Notes under the pieces: generated by a model
What the model was told of the DNA's origin: nothing
What the model saw: only the letters and a program-made list of their open reading frames with translations
Databases searched by the model: none
Position numbers and translations under genes: made by a program
In this document: positions 22,950-34,918 of the stretch, one piece after another
Layout of the letters: each line of letters opens with the position of its first letter
Numbering within the stretch: position 1 is the first letter of the stretch
NCBI GenBank assembly: GCA_000181795.3
Contig: CM012955.1
Location: 2,316,654-2,380,653, forward strand
Direction: 5' to 3'
Length of the DNA stretch: 64,000 nucleotides
From: Trichinella spiralis
Lineage: Eukaryota; Nematoda; Enoplea; Trichinellida; Trichinellidae

Positions 22950-25900
22950 ATCTTGAAATTTTCAACTAAAACATAGATCATGTAGTTTAAAAAATGTTTC
23001 ACGTATAAACCTCACTTTCATTGCAAGATATGTGCTTAGCATCAAACGACAAACGTATAGATAAAGATTTTCTGTTACATTAAAAAAAAGCATTCTAAAT
23101 ACGAAATGCACATCAAGCAGCTAGTACGTCATGCCTACACCGCCAAAACATGTTGAAGGTCAACTTTCTCAGGTGATTCTTCTTACTATTAGTTTCTATG
23201 AGAAATGCAAGGTTTAAAAATTGATGTGCTAAATGCAAATAATGTTGTTTATATATTTCCGCGTCTTTCAATTAAATTTCATGTAAAAATTGTTATTGTT
23301 GTGAATAAATTATTATTATTATTATTATTACCATTACTTAAAATACTATTAAGAACGGTAGGTAAGAATGTATTACTGTAGAATGACAGTACGGTATTAA
23401 TTTTTGGTGCTGTAATAATTAAGGATAGCAATATTGAAAACTGCATGAAATGAATAATTTTAAATACATTGCTTTCTGAATTCAATATAATTAAGGGAGT
23501 TGACAACTATTATGTTTTATGCAAAATCTTTGAACAGTATTGGTGGTTAATTTGATGCAATTCAATTTAGTTTTATGAAATTATAATTTGTAAATTACAC
23601 ATACGAATAATAATGTAACGATGATAATTTTCATAATTTTGCGCTCAATGCATTTACAATTGAAACATCGAGACATGTTACATTTTACTTTTTCTGTACC
23701 ACTATTTTGAATGAGTTTTTACTACTACTTGAAAACGTTATCACTTGGCACTTTTTTATGATTTTGATAATAGAAAAGTTTTTATGTTTCACTTGAAACA
23801 GCATTTTACTGAAAGAATGCAACAAAAACAACTTCAGTTTTTCTGCTGAGCAACGAAATTGTAAAACTTGTACAAATGGAAAATCAGTTAATACTGCTGA
23901 GAAGGCAAAATCTGTCAATTTTTGTTTTCTGCTTATGAAACATAACGCAACTACAGTTGAGCATAAAATACTATGCAAAATAGCAGAAAAACAAGCCGTT
24001 AAAATGCATTTGTCAAAAAGTGAAATGAAAAAATCACTGATAAAGACCTGACGTCATAGCGTATCGTTTTAGCATGACAATCAGATATAAAAAGTAAATG
24101 TTCGATACAAACAAATTTATCAGTTTGGCTTTATCTACTTCTTATTCGTTTTTTTTCTGAAATGTTTTCAAGTTTGAAACAATAAATAACACGTAAATTT
24201 TTATACATGCTTCTGGAAAGATGCCGCGAGAAGCACAAGCTTTGACGTGCAAGTTGTAAAATGCAGTTTGATGCTTGAAAAAGAATAAAAACTTGCTCTC
24301 ATCGAAACATTAAATTGAAATTAATTTTACTGCCGCTGTTCTACATCGGTTTTAATAATATTTTTGAAGATCAAAAACAAAAATACATATTAAACTATTG
24401 TAAATGATCTTTTATAAATATGCTTAATGGATTTTACTTCAATTATTTTAATAATTCATTCACACAAAAAATGATATTACAAATTGAACTCATCAAAGTT
24501 GAAAAAAAATAATTTTTTGGCAAGAATAATTAAGTGAAAAATATCCTGCCGAGTAATCAATAAAGGACAAAAGCCAAAATGGAATGGGTTGTAGTTTTAC
24601 ATGAACTACATTCCATTTAATAATAAAAATAAAAATATTATTATTATTATTATACCAACGCTTCTCTGCAAATGAAATTAATGATTTTCTTGAAAACAAG
24701 AAAAGATAAATCAAAGTAGCAATGTGACATTTGAGACAAAAAAGGAGGAAGAGGAAGAAGTAGAAGAAGAGGTAATCAAATGTGCATTGTGATAGAATGA
24801 AAAAAATATAATAGAATAAAAATTATAAAAAAAAGTCATATTTAAAGAGAAAAGTAGAAGATTTTTACTTGTAAACAGAAACTAGCTGACCTATTTGCCG
24901 GCAGTTTTCAAAAGCCATTTTTTTATGGCAACAGTTAAATTTGTAACGGCCAATAGATCTCACGTAATGGCCAACATGATGGTCATGCGTCCTGAATTTA
25001 TGACGTCTTCAATTTGTTATTCAACCCACTCCACCAATCAACGCTCTTAAAGCACCAATAAAGATGGCGTGCTAGTCATCTGTATAGCAATTTATTTCTG
25101 TTTACCAGCGCTGTGAACAAGTAATAGCCGGGTTTCCTTGAGCCGTGCTGCGTCTCAATCTCCTTCACTTCTGCAAAATGCTGCTTTTCAATTCCATTCC
25201 ATTCCACCCATGTATTATTTTGCATAATTAACAACAGACAAAACTGCTTCCGTATCCGAATATATTGTTTATATTCGACACAAAGAGAATCCAATGTTCA
25301 CGTTCAGTTACCCTGTAGCACCGAGCTGTGTGTCTGCATTTTGGTACACACTGTCGGTTACAGGTTAAATGAATTTGAAGCAACACATCTTCACCTTTTC
25401 AACTGATGTCTCATGTTGATTTTATCGCTTACAGTCCATAACATTGCATATCAATAAATTCAAATAAACGGTCGTTGAAAATTTATTACAACATGCCATT
25501 TTTTTAGGAATGGTCAAAGTTGGAATAAATTTTCGCTACGTTGTCTTATTGGTCGTCTATTGCAGTATCTTATTGGATGATCATGCCGTTGTCTTTTTGG
25601 TTTTTCTTGTCTAATTGTTGATTGGAACAAAATTTTCCATTTTGATTAGTTGCATTATTTTTTATTTCATTGGTCCAAATATTTCCTTTTACTATTTTCA
25701 CAACTTTAGTAGTGAAATTTTTATATATTCCATTAAATCTATATTTATCACACTTTGTTTTTTTCACATATTATTTATTGAGAATTTTATACTTTGTAAT
25801 GAAAAGTATTTCTTCTATTATTTTATATTTTATTGTACCACAGTGAAGTTATGTTAAATGTGATAGTAATAGGTGAGCAAACACAACAAAAAATAAGTAA

Positions 25901-26108
25901 AACATTGATTTTTTCATTATTAAACAGCAACAACAGTAAAAAAACAGCCAACAACAATGACAACACACATCAGTAAACAAGATTAGTAACGTGAAAACGA
26001 CGAGAAATGAGAAAAACAGAACAATGCAATATAATACAAAACCACCACTCAGAAGGCCGCATTAAATCGGCCCAGGCGTTATGTACATTAATGCTGCAAG
26101 GAATTAGC
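22950..26108. other. Intergenic, no supported gene
   Basis: About 3.2 kb of AT-rich sequence. Trinucleotide ATT runs occur near 23310-23330 and 24638-24653. The reading frames over them are short and low-complexity. A small hairpin (GGCCG, 8-nt loop, CGGCC) sits at 26055-26072, just before the TIR element. Confidence 0.5.
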
Positions 26109-27230
26109 TAGCTCGAAGCGGCTAGCTTATTCTTCAGTGTCATCCAAATAATCATATCTGTTGACTTTTGTCAAATAAATAACTTCAATAATGATAAACT
26201 TCATTGAATTCTGCGTGCACTTTTTCATTTGCTACTGCTTCTGTTATTAGCTGATTTTCAAGTATAATTTATATGTGCGCATTTCGGTCACGAATAAACG
26301 ATATTACTTTTTTGAATGGCACAACATTTGAAAGACAGTTGAAAGCAGATTGGCATATAAGTAATGTTATGTTTGAATGGCTGCTTGTTTATTACTTTTC
26401 TGCTGGCCAATTTTATTACACAGACAATAAGAACAGTTGAACAAGCTAGCAAAAGAACAAATCTTATGATAGCATTACACATGTGGAAGTGATCAAGTTA
26501 TGCGTGATCGCTGGCACATCACAAATTCTGCATTAGCAATTTTTGGACCGTACTGCTGCAGTGCAACAGCCGCAAGCAGTAATTGCTAAACGCATATACA
26601 TTTTCGCAGCCTTTCTGGGTAAGTTGTCGGAAAATTGAGGATTTGTCTGAAAAATCAGCAATGTGGTGCCAACAGTTTTAATTTATTCATAAATGGTGTC
26701 CATGCTAAAGTGTGAAAATGTCATGCCTCGTCTTTCCACTTGGCACCGTCCATTTCTTTCTTTCTTCGTTGGAATCATCCAAAAGTTTTGATACAATTTT
26801 ATCAAAAGCAGCTATTTCCATTTGTAAATGTTGAAACAAACTGTTGCATTTTAATTGTTCACAGTAACAGCTAGCTTTGTTGTGTGCTTCAGTAAACATT
26901 TTTTACAGCAGACTTTGACGAATGCTAACAAGCAATTCAGTTTCCATTACTTTTTATCATTTGTGTATAATAAATAAATGCAACTTTTTAACTTGTCACA
27001 TTTTGAACTGTTTCAATGATAACAAAAAATTCAACATTTGTAATTCTTAGCAGCGCTTGGGATTGAGCTGTGTTCTGTTGCTTCTTGTTAGAACAGCGTT
27101 TCTGCATTTTCAAATGAAATCCCGGCACAGTTCTCTCATAAGATATATCACTGCAATTATTTATTCAACAAAAGTCAAGTGATATGATTATACACATGTC
27201 ATTCAAGAATAGGCTAGCCGCTTCGAGCCA
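26109..27230. mobile_element. Non-autonomous DNA transposon (MITE-like) with long terminal inverted repeats
   Basis: The left end, from 26109 (GCTCGAAGCGGCTAGC then TTATTCTT), is repeated in inverted orientation at the right end (reverse complement of about 27205-27228). The similarity continues inward for about 75 bp, through shared ATAATCATATC and TTGACTTTTGT and AATAAATAA blocks, to about 26184 and 27153. The 1.1-kb interior has no transposase-like ORF, so the element appears non-autonomous. I could not find an unambiguous target-site duplication, and the superfamily is not assigned. Confidence 0.72.
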
Positions 27231-27263
27231 ACCAGTTTGAACAAGCAAAAAATTCAATTAAAA

Positions 27264-27672
27264 ACCGTGAGAGCATCTTAACATTTGAAATTTGAAGCAA
27301 CGCCCGTGTAGAACAAATCTTTTTTTCTGTTCTGCTGGTTATTCTCGCAACGGCTGAGACTTCTGAGTTGCGTCTTGTAAAAGTGGCGTGGACCAATAAT
27401 CGTGGGAGCGGCTTAAAATTTGACTACTGAAGCGATTCTTGATTTGACACTTTGAATCTTTTTCTGTTCTGTTCGTTATTTGGGCAACGGTGGTTTCTGC
27501 CAGCTTGTTGCTAAATGCTGACGAGTTCTCTCACAAGCCAAAAAAGTCAATTCAGACTGTGGGAGCGGCTTGAAATTTGAGCATTGAAGCGATTCTTGAT
27601 TTGTCGATTTGAATCATTTTCCATTTTGTTCGCAAATGCCGCTTTGCCTGACTTTTCTGTCTTGCATCCTGC
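27264..27672. repeat. Degenerate tandem repeat, three units of about 140-157 bp
   Basis: Units begin near 27264, 27404 and 27561. The second and third share GGGAGCGGCTT, AAATTTGA and GAAGCGATTCTTGATTTG in the same order. The first is more diverged (TTTGAAATTTGAAGCAACG, TTCTGTTCTG). The block starts just outside the right inverted repeat of the neighbouring element. Confidence 0.65.
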
Positions 27673-27890
27673 ACCGAATGCTTGAGGTGGTGTATCTCGT
27701 TTATGAAGGTGTACAAACTGAAACATAATAGAAAGAAGAAAAATTATTGGAGATGTTCAAAAGTAGGTGCTGAAAGTATAGCGTGTGTCCCATATTATTA
27801 ACAATTAATTTATTGGGGTATGGGTATGGTAATTTGGGATATGAAAAATTCGTTGACCGAACAACAATGATTGAGATATTATGGCTTGTA

Positions 27891-29320
27891 TTACTTACCC
27901 TTCTGAGTTTTTTTGCATTGACGCCCATCCTGTGAATGGCAGTCCCGTCTAAAGTGGCCCACTTGCGTGCACGTCCAACACGTGCTGCGTTGCCGATGGC
28001 GTCGATTTCTCCTGCTAGCAGCGCTTTTACTTTCATCGCTAGCTTGACTATGTCGTCCCTTGGCTGTTTGTGAAGTTTTTCGCACTGTCATCCAAGGATT
28101 CTTTCCTGGAGATGGCGGAGCCGTGATGGCTGACGAGCCTGCGTTAGAGGCGGTGACTTCACTTATCATGAACTCCTCACGTGCTGCAATTTGAATCGCC
28201 TTCTTGAAGCTATCTGGCATGTTTCGTAATATTGTATACGTAATCATGACCAGATGGATTCTGCTTCGAAGCAGAAATACGTCGAATATAGCCGGCTTAC
28301 TCTTTGACACTTTCGTTTTCCCGCTGTCGCCGGTTAATAAATTCTTTCTCCAAATCAGATCATGATATTCTGTTCTTCACTCTCAAATTGATAAAACCAT
28401 AACAACTTTGCTTTTCGAGCAAATTCAGTAGCAAACTGGACATTCATCTTTCTTCAAATCGGACGTTGACAAAGCACAATTCAAACAGTATCCCTTTCCT
28501 TCTTCCCGGGTACTTCGCACGGTCGTCGGAACACGGCCCGGTATAACAAAGACCATGCTGTTACTCTTCATGGCATCAGTCGCCTAGATTTTCTTTCTCC
28601 GGCAACAAATTCAACAATAGTCTTGTTATAACCTGCCTTCCACCATCTGACGCGCTTGCGTTAGAAGCCGTGAATTGATTTATCACGACCTCCTAGCGTG
28701 CTGCAATTTGAATCACCTTCTTGAAGCTATCTGGCATGTTTCGTAATATTGTATACGTAATCATGACCAGATGGATTCTGCTTCGAAGCAGAAATTCGTC
28801 GAATATGGCGGGCTTACTCTTCGACACTCTCGTTTCCCGCTGTCGCCGGTTAATAAATTCTTTCTCCAAATCAGAACATGATATTCTGTTCTTCACTCTC
28901 AAATTGATAAAACCATAACAACTTTGCTTTTCGAGCAAATTCAGTAGCAAACTGGACATTCATCTTTCTTCAAATCGGACGTCGACAAAGCACAATTCAA
29001 ACAGTATTCCTTTCCTTCTTCCCGGGTACTTCGCACGGTCGTCGGAACACGGCCCGGTATAACAAAGACCATGTTGTTACTCTTCATGGCATCAGTCGCC
29101 TAGATTTTCTTTCTCCGGCAACAAATTCAACAATGGTCTTATTATAACCTGCCTTCCACCATCTGACGCGTTTGCGTTAGAGGCCGTGAATTGCTGTGAC
29201 GTGAATAAATCACGTGCTGCAATTTGAATTCACACCAAAAACACTAAACAGTGTCGACTTCAACATATCACAGTCGTCGGTCTCTTCCACTTCCATCGCC
29301 GATGAGACGTCCCCCATGGT
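27891..29320 (-). pseudogene. Broken LTR-retrotransposon gag fragments with zinc knuckle
   Basis: Read on the minus strand, a gag-like N-terminus begins at an ATG near 29316 (acidic 'MGDVSSAMEVEETDD'). It is followed by pieces reading 'NRRQRE' and 'NMPDSFKKAIQIAAREE', then a basic region and a CCHC knuckle of the C-x2-C-x4-H-x4-C type (C-W-T-C ... H ... C) near 27930-27970. The coding sequence is interrupted by stops and by a 1-bp length difference between the two tandem copies (near 28318 versus 28838), so it cannot be expressed intact. No protease, reverse transcriptase or integrase is seen in the window. Family assignment within LTR elements is not possible from this. Confidence 0.7.
28137..29238. 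repeat. Tandem duplication of a gag segment, unit about 515 bp, 2.1 copies
   Basis: Units start near 28137, 28652 and 29169, each with GCGTTAGA-GCCGTGA then CGTGCTGCAATTTGAAT. The first two run about 515 bp at very high identity; the third is only about 70 bp. High identity means a recent duplication. Confidence 0.85.
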
Positions 29321-29383
29321 TTCGACCACGGGTTACCGCAACATAGCAGCTCTACGATTTTCAGGAACGTTTGTCGCTCAAAA

Positions 29384-30183
29384 GTACCTTTCCATGCGGA
29401 TGAAGCGACGTTCGACATCAGAAGACCGCGTATGCGCTTCCTTCCGCATTATCCAACGTGGATTCTCGGAAATTCTGCCGCAATCACTAATCGTAGCGTT
29501 GTCCATTGCTTTGTCCATTATACACGACAAGAGTATTATATTTCAGCAAATCAGAATATATATATATATACAATGTCCACTGACGCCACTCGCACGCTTT
29601 ATTCACCACACCACAGTCGCACAAACACTACTTCCTTCTTCCTTCTACTGTACCCTACAAAAACACATTTGACGTTCAGGCACCATCTCATTTATTGTTA
29701 TTATTAAATAATGAAAAATAAAAATCACTATTTTACTTGTTATTTTGTTGTTTTTTGCTGAGTGATTACTATAAAATTAAACGTAATACCTTTCCATGCG
29801 GATGAAGCGACGTTCGACATCAGAAGACCGCGTAAGCGCATCCGTCCGCACTATCCAACGTGGATTCTCGGAAATTCTGCCGCAATCGCTAGTTGTAGCG
29901 CTGTCCATTGCTTTGTCCATTATACACGAAAAGAGTATCATATTTAACAGCAAATCAGAATATATATATATACAATGTCCACTGACGCCACTCGCACACT
30001 TTATTCACCACACCACACTCGCATAAAAACTACTTCCTTCTTCCTTCTACTGTACCCTACAAAAACACATTTGACGTTCAGGCGCCATCTCATTTGTTGT
30101 CATTACTAAATAATGAAAAATAAAATCACCATTTTACTTATTTTGTTGTTTTTTGCTGGGTGATTGCTATAAAATTTAAGATA
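29384..30183. repeat. Tandem duplication of an about 400-bp retroelement leader with primer-binding-site-like motif
   Basis: Copies at about 29384-29783 and 29787-30183 share the start 'TACCTTTCCATGCGGATGAA' and the end TGATT-CTATAAAATT. On the minus strand each contains TGGCGCCTGAAC (30076-30087; TGGTGCCTGAAC in the other copy, near 29680), which resembles a tRNA primer-binding site that follows a 5' LTR, about 0.35 kb upstream of the gag-like ATG at 29316. The LTR itself would be right of about 30090 but I could not delimit it. Confidence 0.7.
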
Positions 30184-32182
30184 AATTCACTGCGGCACAA
30201 TGAAATACAGATTAATAAAAGAAATTGTTTTTGAAAATACTTATCAAAAAGTATAAAATTTACAAGAGATACTATGTTAAAAAATAGTATTTATATGAAT
30301 GATAGAACTTTATAAAGTGTAATATTCATAATAAAATATTAAAAATTCTACTACTAAATTTACGAAAATCGTAATGGAAATATTTGAATCAATAAAACAA
30401 AAAATATTTCAGCTAATCAAAATATAAAAATTTTGAGTCAATGAACAATTAGACAAAAAAAACCAATCTGACTATGGCATAAACGCCCATTTAGATAATG
30501 CTTTCAACGACCAGTGAGAAAACGCGGAGAAAATGTGTCCCAGAATTAGGGAAAATCTTAAAATTTAAAAGAGCAGAATTAATGATTTGTAGCAAATAAG
30601 TTATGACTGATGAAAGTGTCAGTTTTAGCCTAGCCATGGGCTACATACATCCTGCAAACAAATTTGCAATTTCAAAGAATCATATTTCATATACATGTAT
30701 AAAAAGATGCAATGCAATCCGTTACCCCTATCATAAATTTCGTTGTTATTCGACTATAGAAAAATATACGTATACACATACGCCACTGTGCTTTGCACCA
30801 GACAAAAAATTTGTTGCAGTAATTGATTCTGATTTGTGTACTGCTGCAACAGGCGTTGAAAATATGCACAAAACGCGCTCGGCAGATAACACGCAAAGCA
30901 CACCGTGGTCAAGTGACAAACTTGCAGCACATCTGTTTCACGCTAAGTCATAACACTACATAAATCATAAAACAAAGTAATTAACTACATTTAAACTAAA
31001 AATATGACATTACAGATGCTAAAATAAAGCTGAAGAAAAAACTAGGAACTTAATCTGAAAAGCAATTCATACGCATAAATGAATAATAATTATACATAAC
31101 ATCAGTGAATTTCAAAATTCCAAACAATGACATAATATGACAAAATAAATTAATAACATTTGAAAAAATTGTTTTACTTACCCATGTACATTGTTTAGCT
31201 AAAATGTATTAAGATAAATATAAAATCGCTGATTCTTGATATACTGTGGGGAATTTGATCGTCAGGCTTAAAATAAAAACTTATCTATACAATAATGCAA
31301 AAATTGGAGTATAGTATGTTTTTTATGTCATTACTTTTTCATTTTGATAAACTTTATGTAGAAACACAAAATACTGTATTAAATTCAACACTATTTAGCA
31401 AAATACAAAGCTGAGCATCTTTATGAACAAGCCGTAAATTCATTAAATGGATAAAGGTAGCCAAAGTATACCATTTTGCAAAAATATCCAGGCAGCTTAT
31501 TGAAATATTCAATGAAAATATAGTGAAAATGTTCAACAGACTGCGATAAGGAATACTTTTCACAAGTCATGACAGAAACTGTTGGCAGAGAAATTGGAAA
31601 TTTTTCAGTTTTCAAAATGGAAATGACAAAATCTTCATTCTCTATTCAAACAACGCCTCCTGGCTATTTTACGAAATCCTTTATAGAATTATCTTTTAAT
31701 TAATAAGAATCCATTATGCTTAATGATTCACATAAATGCTAACAAAATATTTTTTTAAAAGTTAGCTTTCATTAACAAGAATCGTATAATTTGAATCAAA
31801 TGAAATAATAATAATAATACGTATAAATTTGAGCACAGAATTTTTCATCTTCCAAACCTAAAATAAGTACAATTGAAAAATTGTATTTCAAAATTGAAAT
31901 TAAGAAACTTCAAATTTTGCAAGCTCTACAAATGTAATGAAATCAAGCTGCACTTATCAAAAAGAAGAAAGAGTTTTATTAATATGACTGCTCATAAAGG
32001 GAACCAGAAAATGAACTTTCACAGTTGTTTATCGAAAAAATCATCAATCTTTAAGTTTAACAATAAACAGCCTTTGATAACATTTTACAGTTGTGCATTG
32101 TGATTCACATGAAAAAAGCCGTAAAACATTTTCACGTATTTTCAATACAACGATAGGAAAATAAAAAATTAAACAATGTTTG
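30184..32182. other. No supported gene
   Basis: AT-rich. One ATG-initiated frame of 116 codons at 30603-30953 has no family resemblance and no splice context. Confidence 0.45.
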
Positions 32183-32754
32183 CTAAGCTTTGCCTTCTTC
32201 ACGACGATCATTTATCTCCTCATCGCCTGCCATTTGTTGGCCATCTTTAAAATTCTTTGCTTCGTCTGGAAGTACAGATGGTTCGGCTGAATTGTTCCCT
32301 GAAGAAAAATATGGCTTCAATTTATCATATGGAACAACACGTTTGCAGTATTGCAAAATCAAGAAAGTCATATAAAATACTTCATGCTAAAAATAACTCA
32401 TATAACTAAATATAATATTTTAATATTTTCGAATCTTGTCAAATGGTAAGTAGTTTTTTTTATGAAAAATTACGAACTTCATACATACCGGCAGCTTCAA
32501 TAGAGGTTCTTGCTAAAAGTTTGGTGAGTTCCAGATTTACAATCACTTCTGAACAAACTCGACACGGTCTGCAGATGCCCAGCGCTTTCAGTACTCGGCA
32601 CAAGCTGCATAGAGGGTTCTGTTTCCATTTCGTCTTAATAAAAATAAATTAATAAACCATTTAAACGAATAAATATCTTTACAATAAAATAAATAATACA
32701 GCTAGCAAAAAATTATTAATTAAAGCTCTAATAACTTACATTCGAAAACTCCAT
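32183..32754 (-). CDS. Small Cys-rich protein with one hydrophobic segment, unknown
   Basis: A three-exon model: 32740-32754 (five codons, ATG at 32752-32754, GTAAGT donor), 32489-32633 (acceptor TTATTAAG) and 32183-32379 (acceptor ATGAAG). Phases agree and it gives 118 residues. 'NPLCSLCRVLKALGICRPC' carries paired cysteines (CxxC and CxxCxxC), suggesting metal binding. It is followed by a hydrophobic stretch ('SIEAAVFYMTFLILQYC') and an acidic tail ending in 'RREEGKA'. Both acceptors are of the rarer AAG type, and the more conventional TTTTTAG at 32385 would give an immediate stop. The model is therefore uncertain, and no family is recognised. Confidence 0.4.
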
Positions 32755-34918
32755 TACAACTACTAAAAAATTCGTGAATGATTTCAACTAACGAAATGAC
32801 AGGTACTGAAGAAATGACATGCAGGTTGAGCGTAGATTAAGCAAAATTAATATTTTTTTTCACAAATACTTTGAAATGTAACATCAAAAATTTTAAAAGC
32901 TAATTAGGATTATTAATAAAATGAGCTCGACAAAAATACTGTATGAATGAAACAAAATACACCTTAGGAAGTTGTGCAGAAATAAATGTTAACTTTCATT
33001 TCAAAAAATAATATACGTAAATATGTCGTTAATAATAATTAAATAAAAATTCCTAATACATGAATTTTCAAAAAATACAGTCCAACAACTGCCTTTTCTT
33101 AATTGTTGTATTTCAATTTTTTAACACGGAAAATTGAAATGTAAATAAGAAATCATACTGAACATAATAATACATAATTTAATTGGCAAAAAATGTGATT
33201 TTCTTATTTAATTCATTATGTTCAATATTTTTTTGATCGTCAAGACGAGCAATTAAAAGTTCAACATAAATAAATGGTATAAATTTGTATTAAGATAATA
33301 TATCGATTGAGGTTAAATTATAAAAGTATAAATAACAGCAAATAACTATTTAGTTTTTTACTTATTAACTTTGCTACCAATGTAAACTTTTATTATTTGT
33401 ATTAACTGTCTCTATCTTGTTCGCTTACTGTATAATTAGTACTAATAAACTTAACAGTGAAATCGGTTTAATCTGCAAGCATATGTGATGCTGTTTAAAT
33501 GACTGTTTCAAAAAACCTCTACAAAATTCTACTGTTTTAAAACCCGTGGGGTGAAATGGAAGAAACTACAGCAAACTAATCCACCATCAAGCACAGCATA
33601 TATAGTTTACATAAGCTGAAAATAAGTTTTTATGAAATGCATTACTAAAATTAATGAAATAAACAAATAATGAAACTGCAGATGCCAGTAAACTTATTTG
33701 AAAGCACACTGCGCTCTTAACAGAATTTGTTCGTTTCCCCAAGAGTGGAGTTATAAATCACTACAGAAAAAGATAAATGAAACGAAGAGAATTATAATAC
33801 ATCCTAAAAACTTTTCTGATAATATTGTAAAGGTGATTGAACAACAAAAATTAATATTTTAACGATCTCCTTTTCAACAAACACTTTCTTCCGGTATGGT
33901 TTCGGATAGATGAAAAAATATTTTTAAATGCTTAATTTACACTACCATGTAATAAAAGAGTTACCATGTAATAAGAGTTTTATTAGATTATCTACTTTAT
34001 TCAACTGAGTATTCAAACTATTCTGCATAATTTCTAAAAACCTGTTTCTCATAAAAGCGAAAAAATAATGTTAAAAATTAAAACAATATATCATCATAGT
34101 ATTTTTACCAGGATCCCATTTAGATAAAACAATGAAAATTGAGCGGTTATTGTATAAAACCGTTTTTTGAAGACTGCATACGTTCAACAAATTCGTATAT
34201 TTCTTATCGCACATCATATCATCTTATATATTACACAATATTTTAATTGACCTTGTTAAACATTCAACAAGCCATTGGTAATATAGCAAAAGTAATGCAA
34301 AACACTCACTTGCTCTTAAAGATTTCAAATATTACTTTGACAATTCAAATACCCAAGTAATATATTCATTTTGATATATTTTGTAAACGTAGCTGAATTT
34401 TTACAGTAAACTTTGTGCTTTTCATGTTTACACTGTTGTTGTTGTTTTTAGCATTTCGATGAAATTCTAAAATATTATGAACTAAAATAAGAAAAAGTCA
34501 TATATATTTTAATAAATTTTATAAACACCTTAGAAAAATTCAGTGTTTAATTTCAAAATTACATAAAAATGTTTTGCATTACACCGTCCGCTTATTTACA
34601 GTATACGTACTTCAGGAAAATAATACGAAAATAGCAACTTTAATTTTACTTTAAATTTATTTATTAATAACAATTTATTTATTGAGAAACTTTTTTATAT
34701 TTTAACCACCAAATTTTAAATTACCATTTTTTAGAGCTTGCATTTTACAAATGCACTGTAAATTCTTATTAATTATAGTTTGATTGTTTTAGTAGGTTTT
34801 ATTTGTTTGTATTAAAGTTTTTCATGATTTATTACTGTCTGTTCAAATGTCCTAATAAAGCAACATATTGTATCACCTTTTGCTTAAACATCACGGACGT
34901 CAAAAATTGAAACATATA
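32755..34918. other. Intergenic, no supported gene
   Basis: About 2.2 kb of very AT-rich sequence between divergent genes. No ORF, RNA gene or repeat recognised. Confidence 0.5.

Noticed and set aside
30603-30953. 116-codon ATG-initiated ORF
   Set aside because: Unremarkable composition, no splice context, no recognisable motif; adjacent to transposon remnants.
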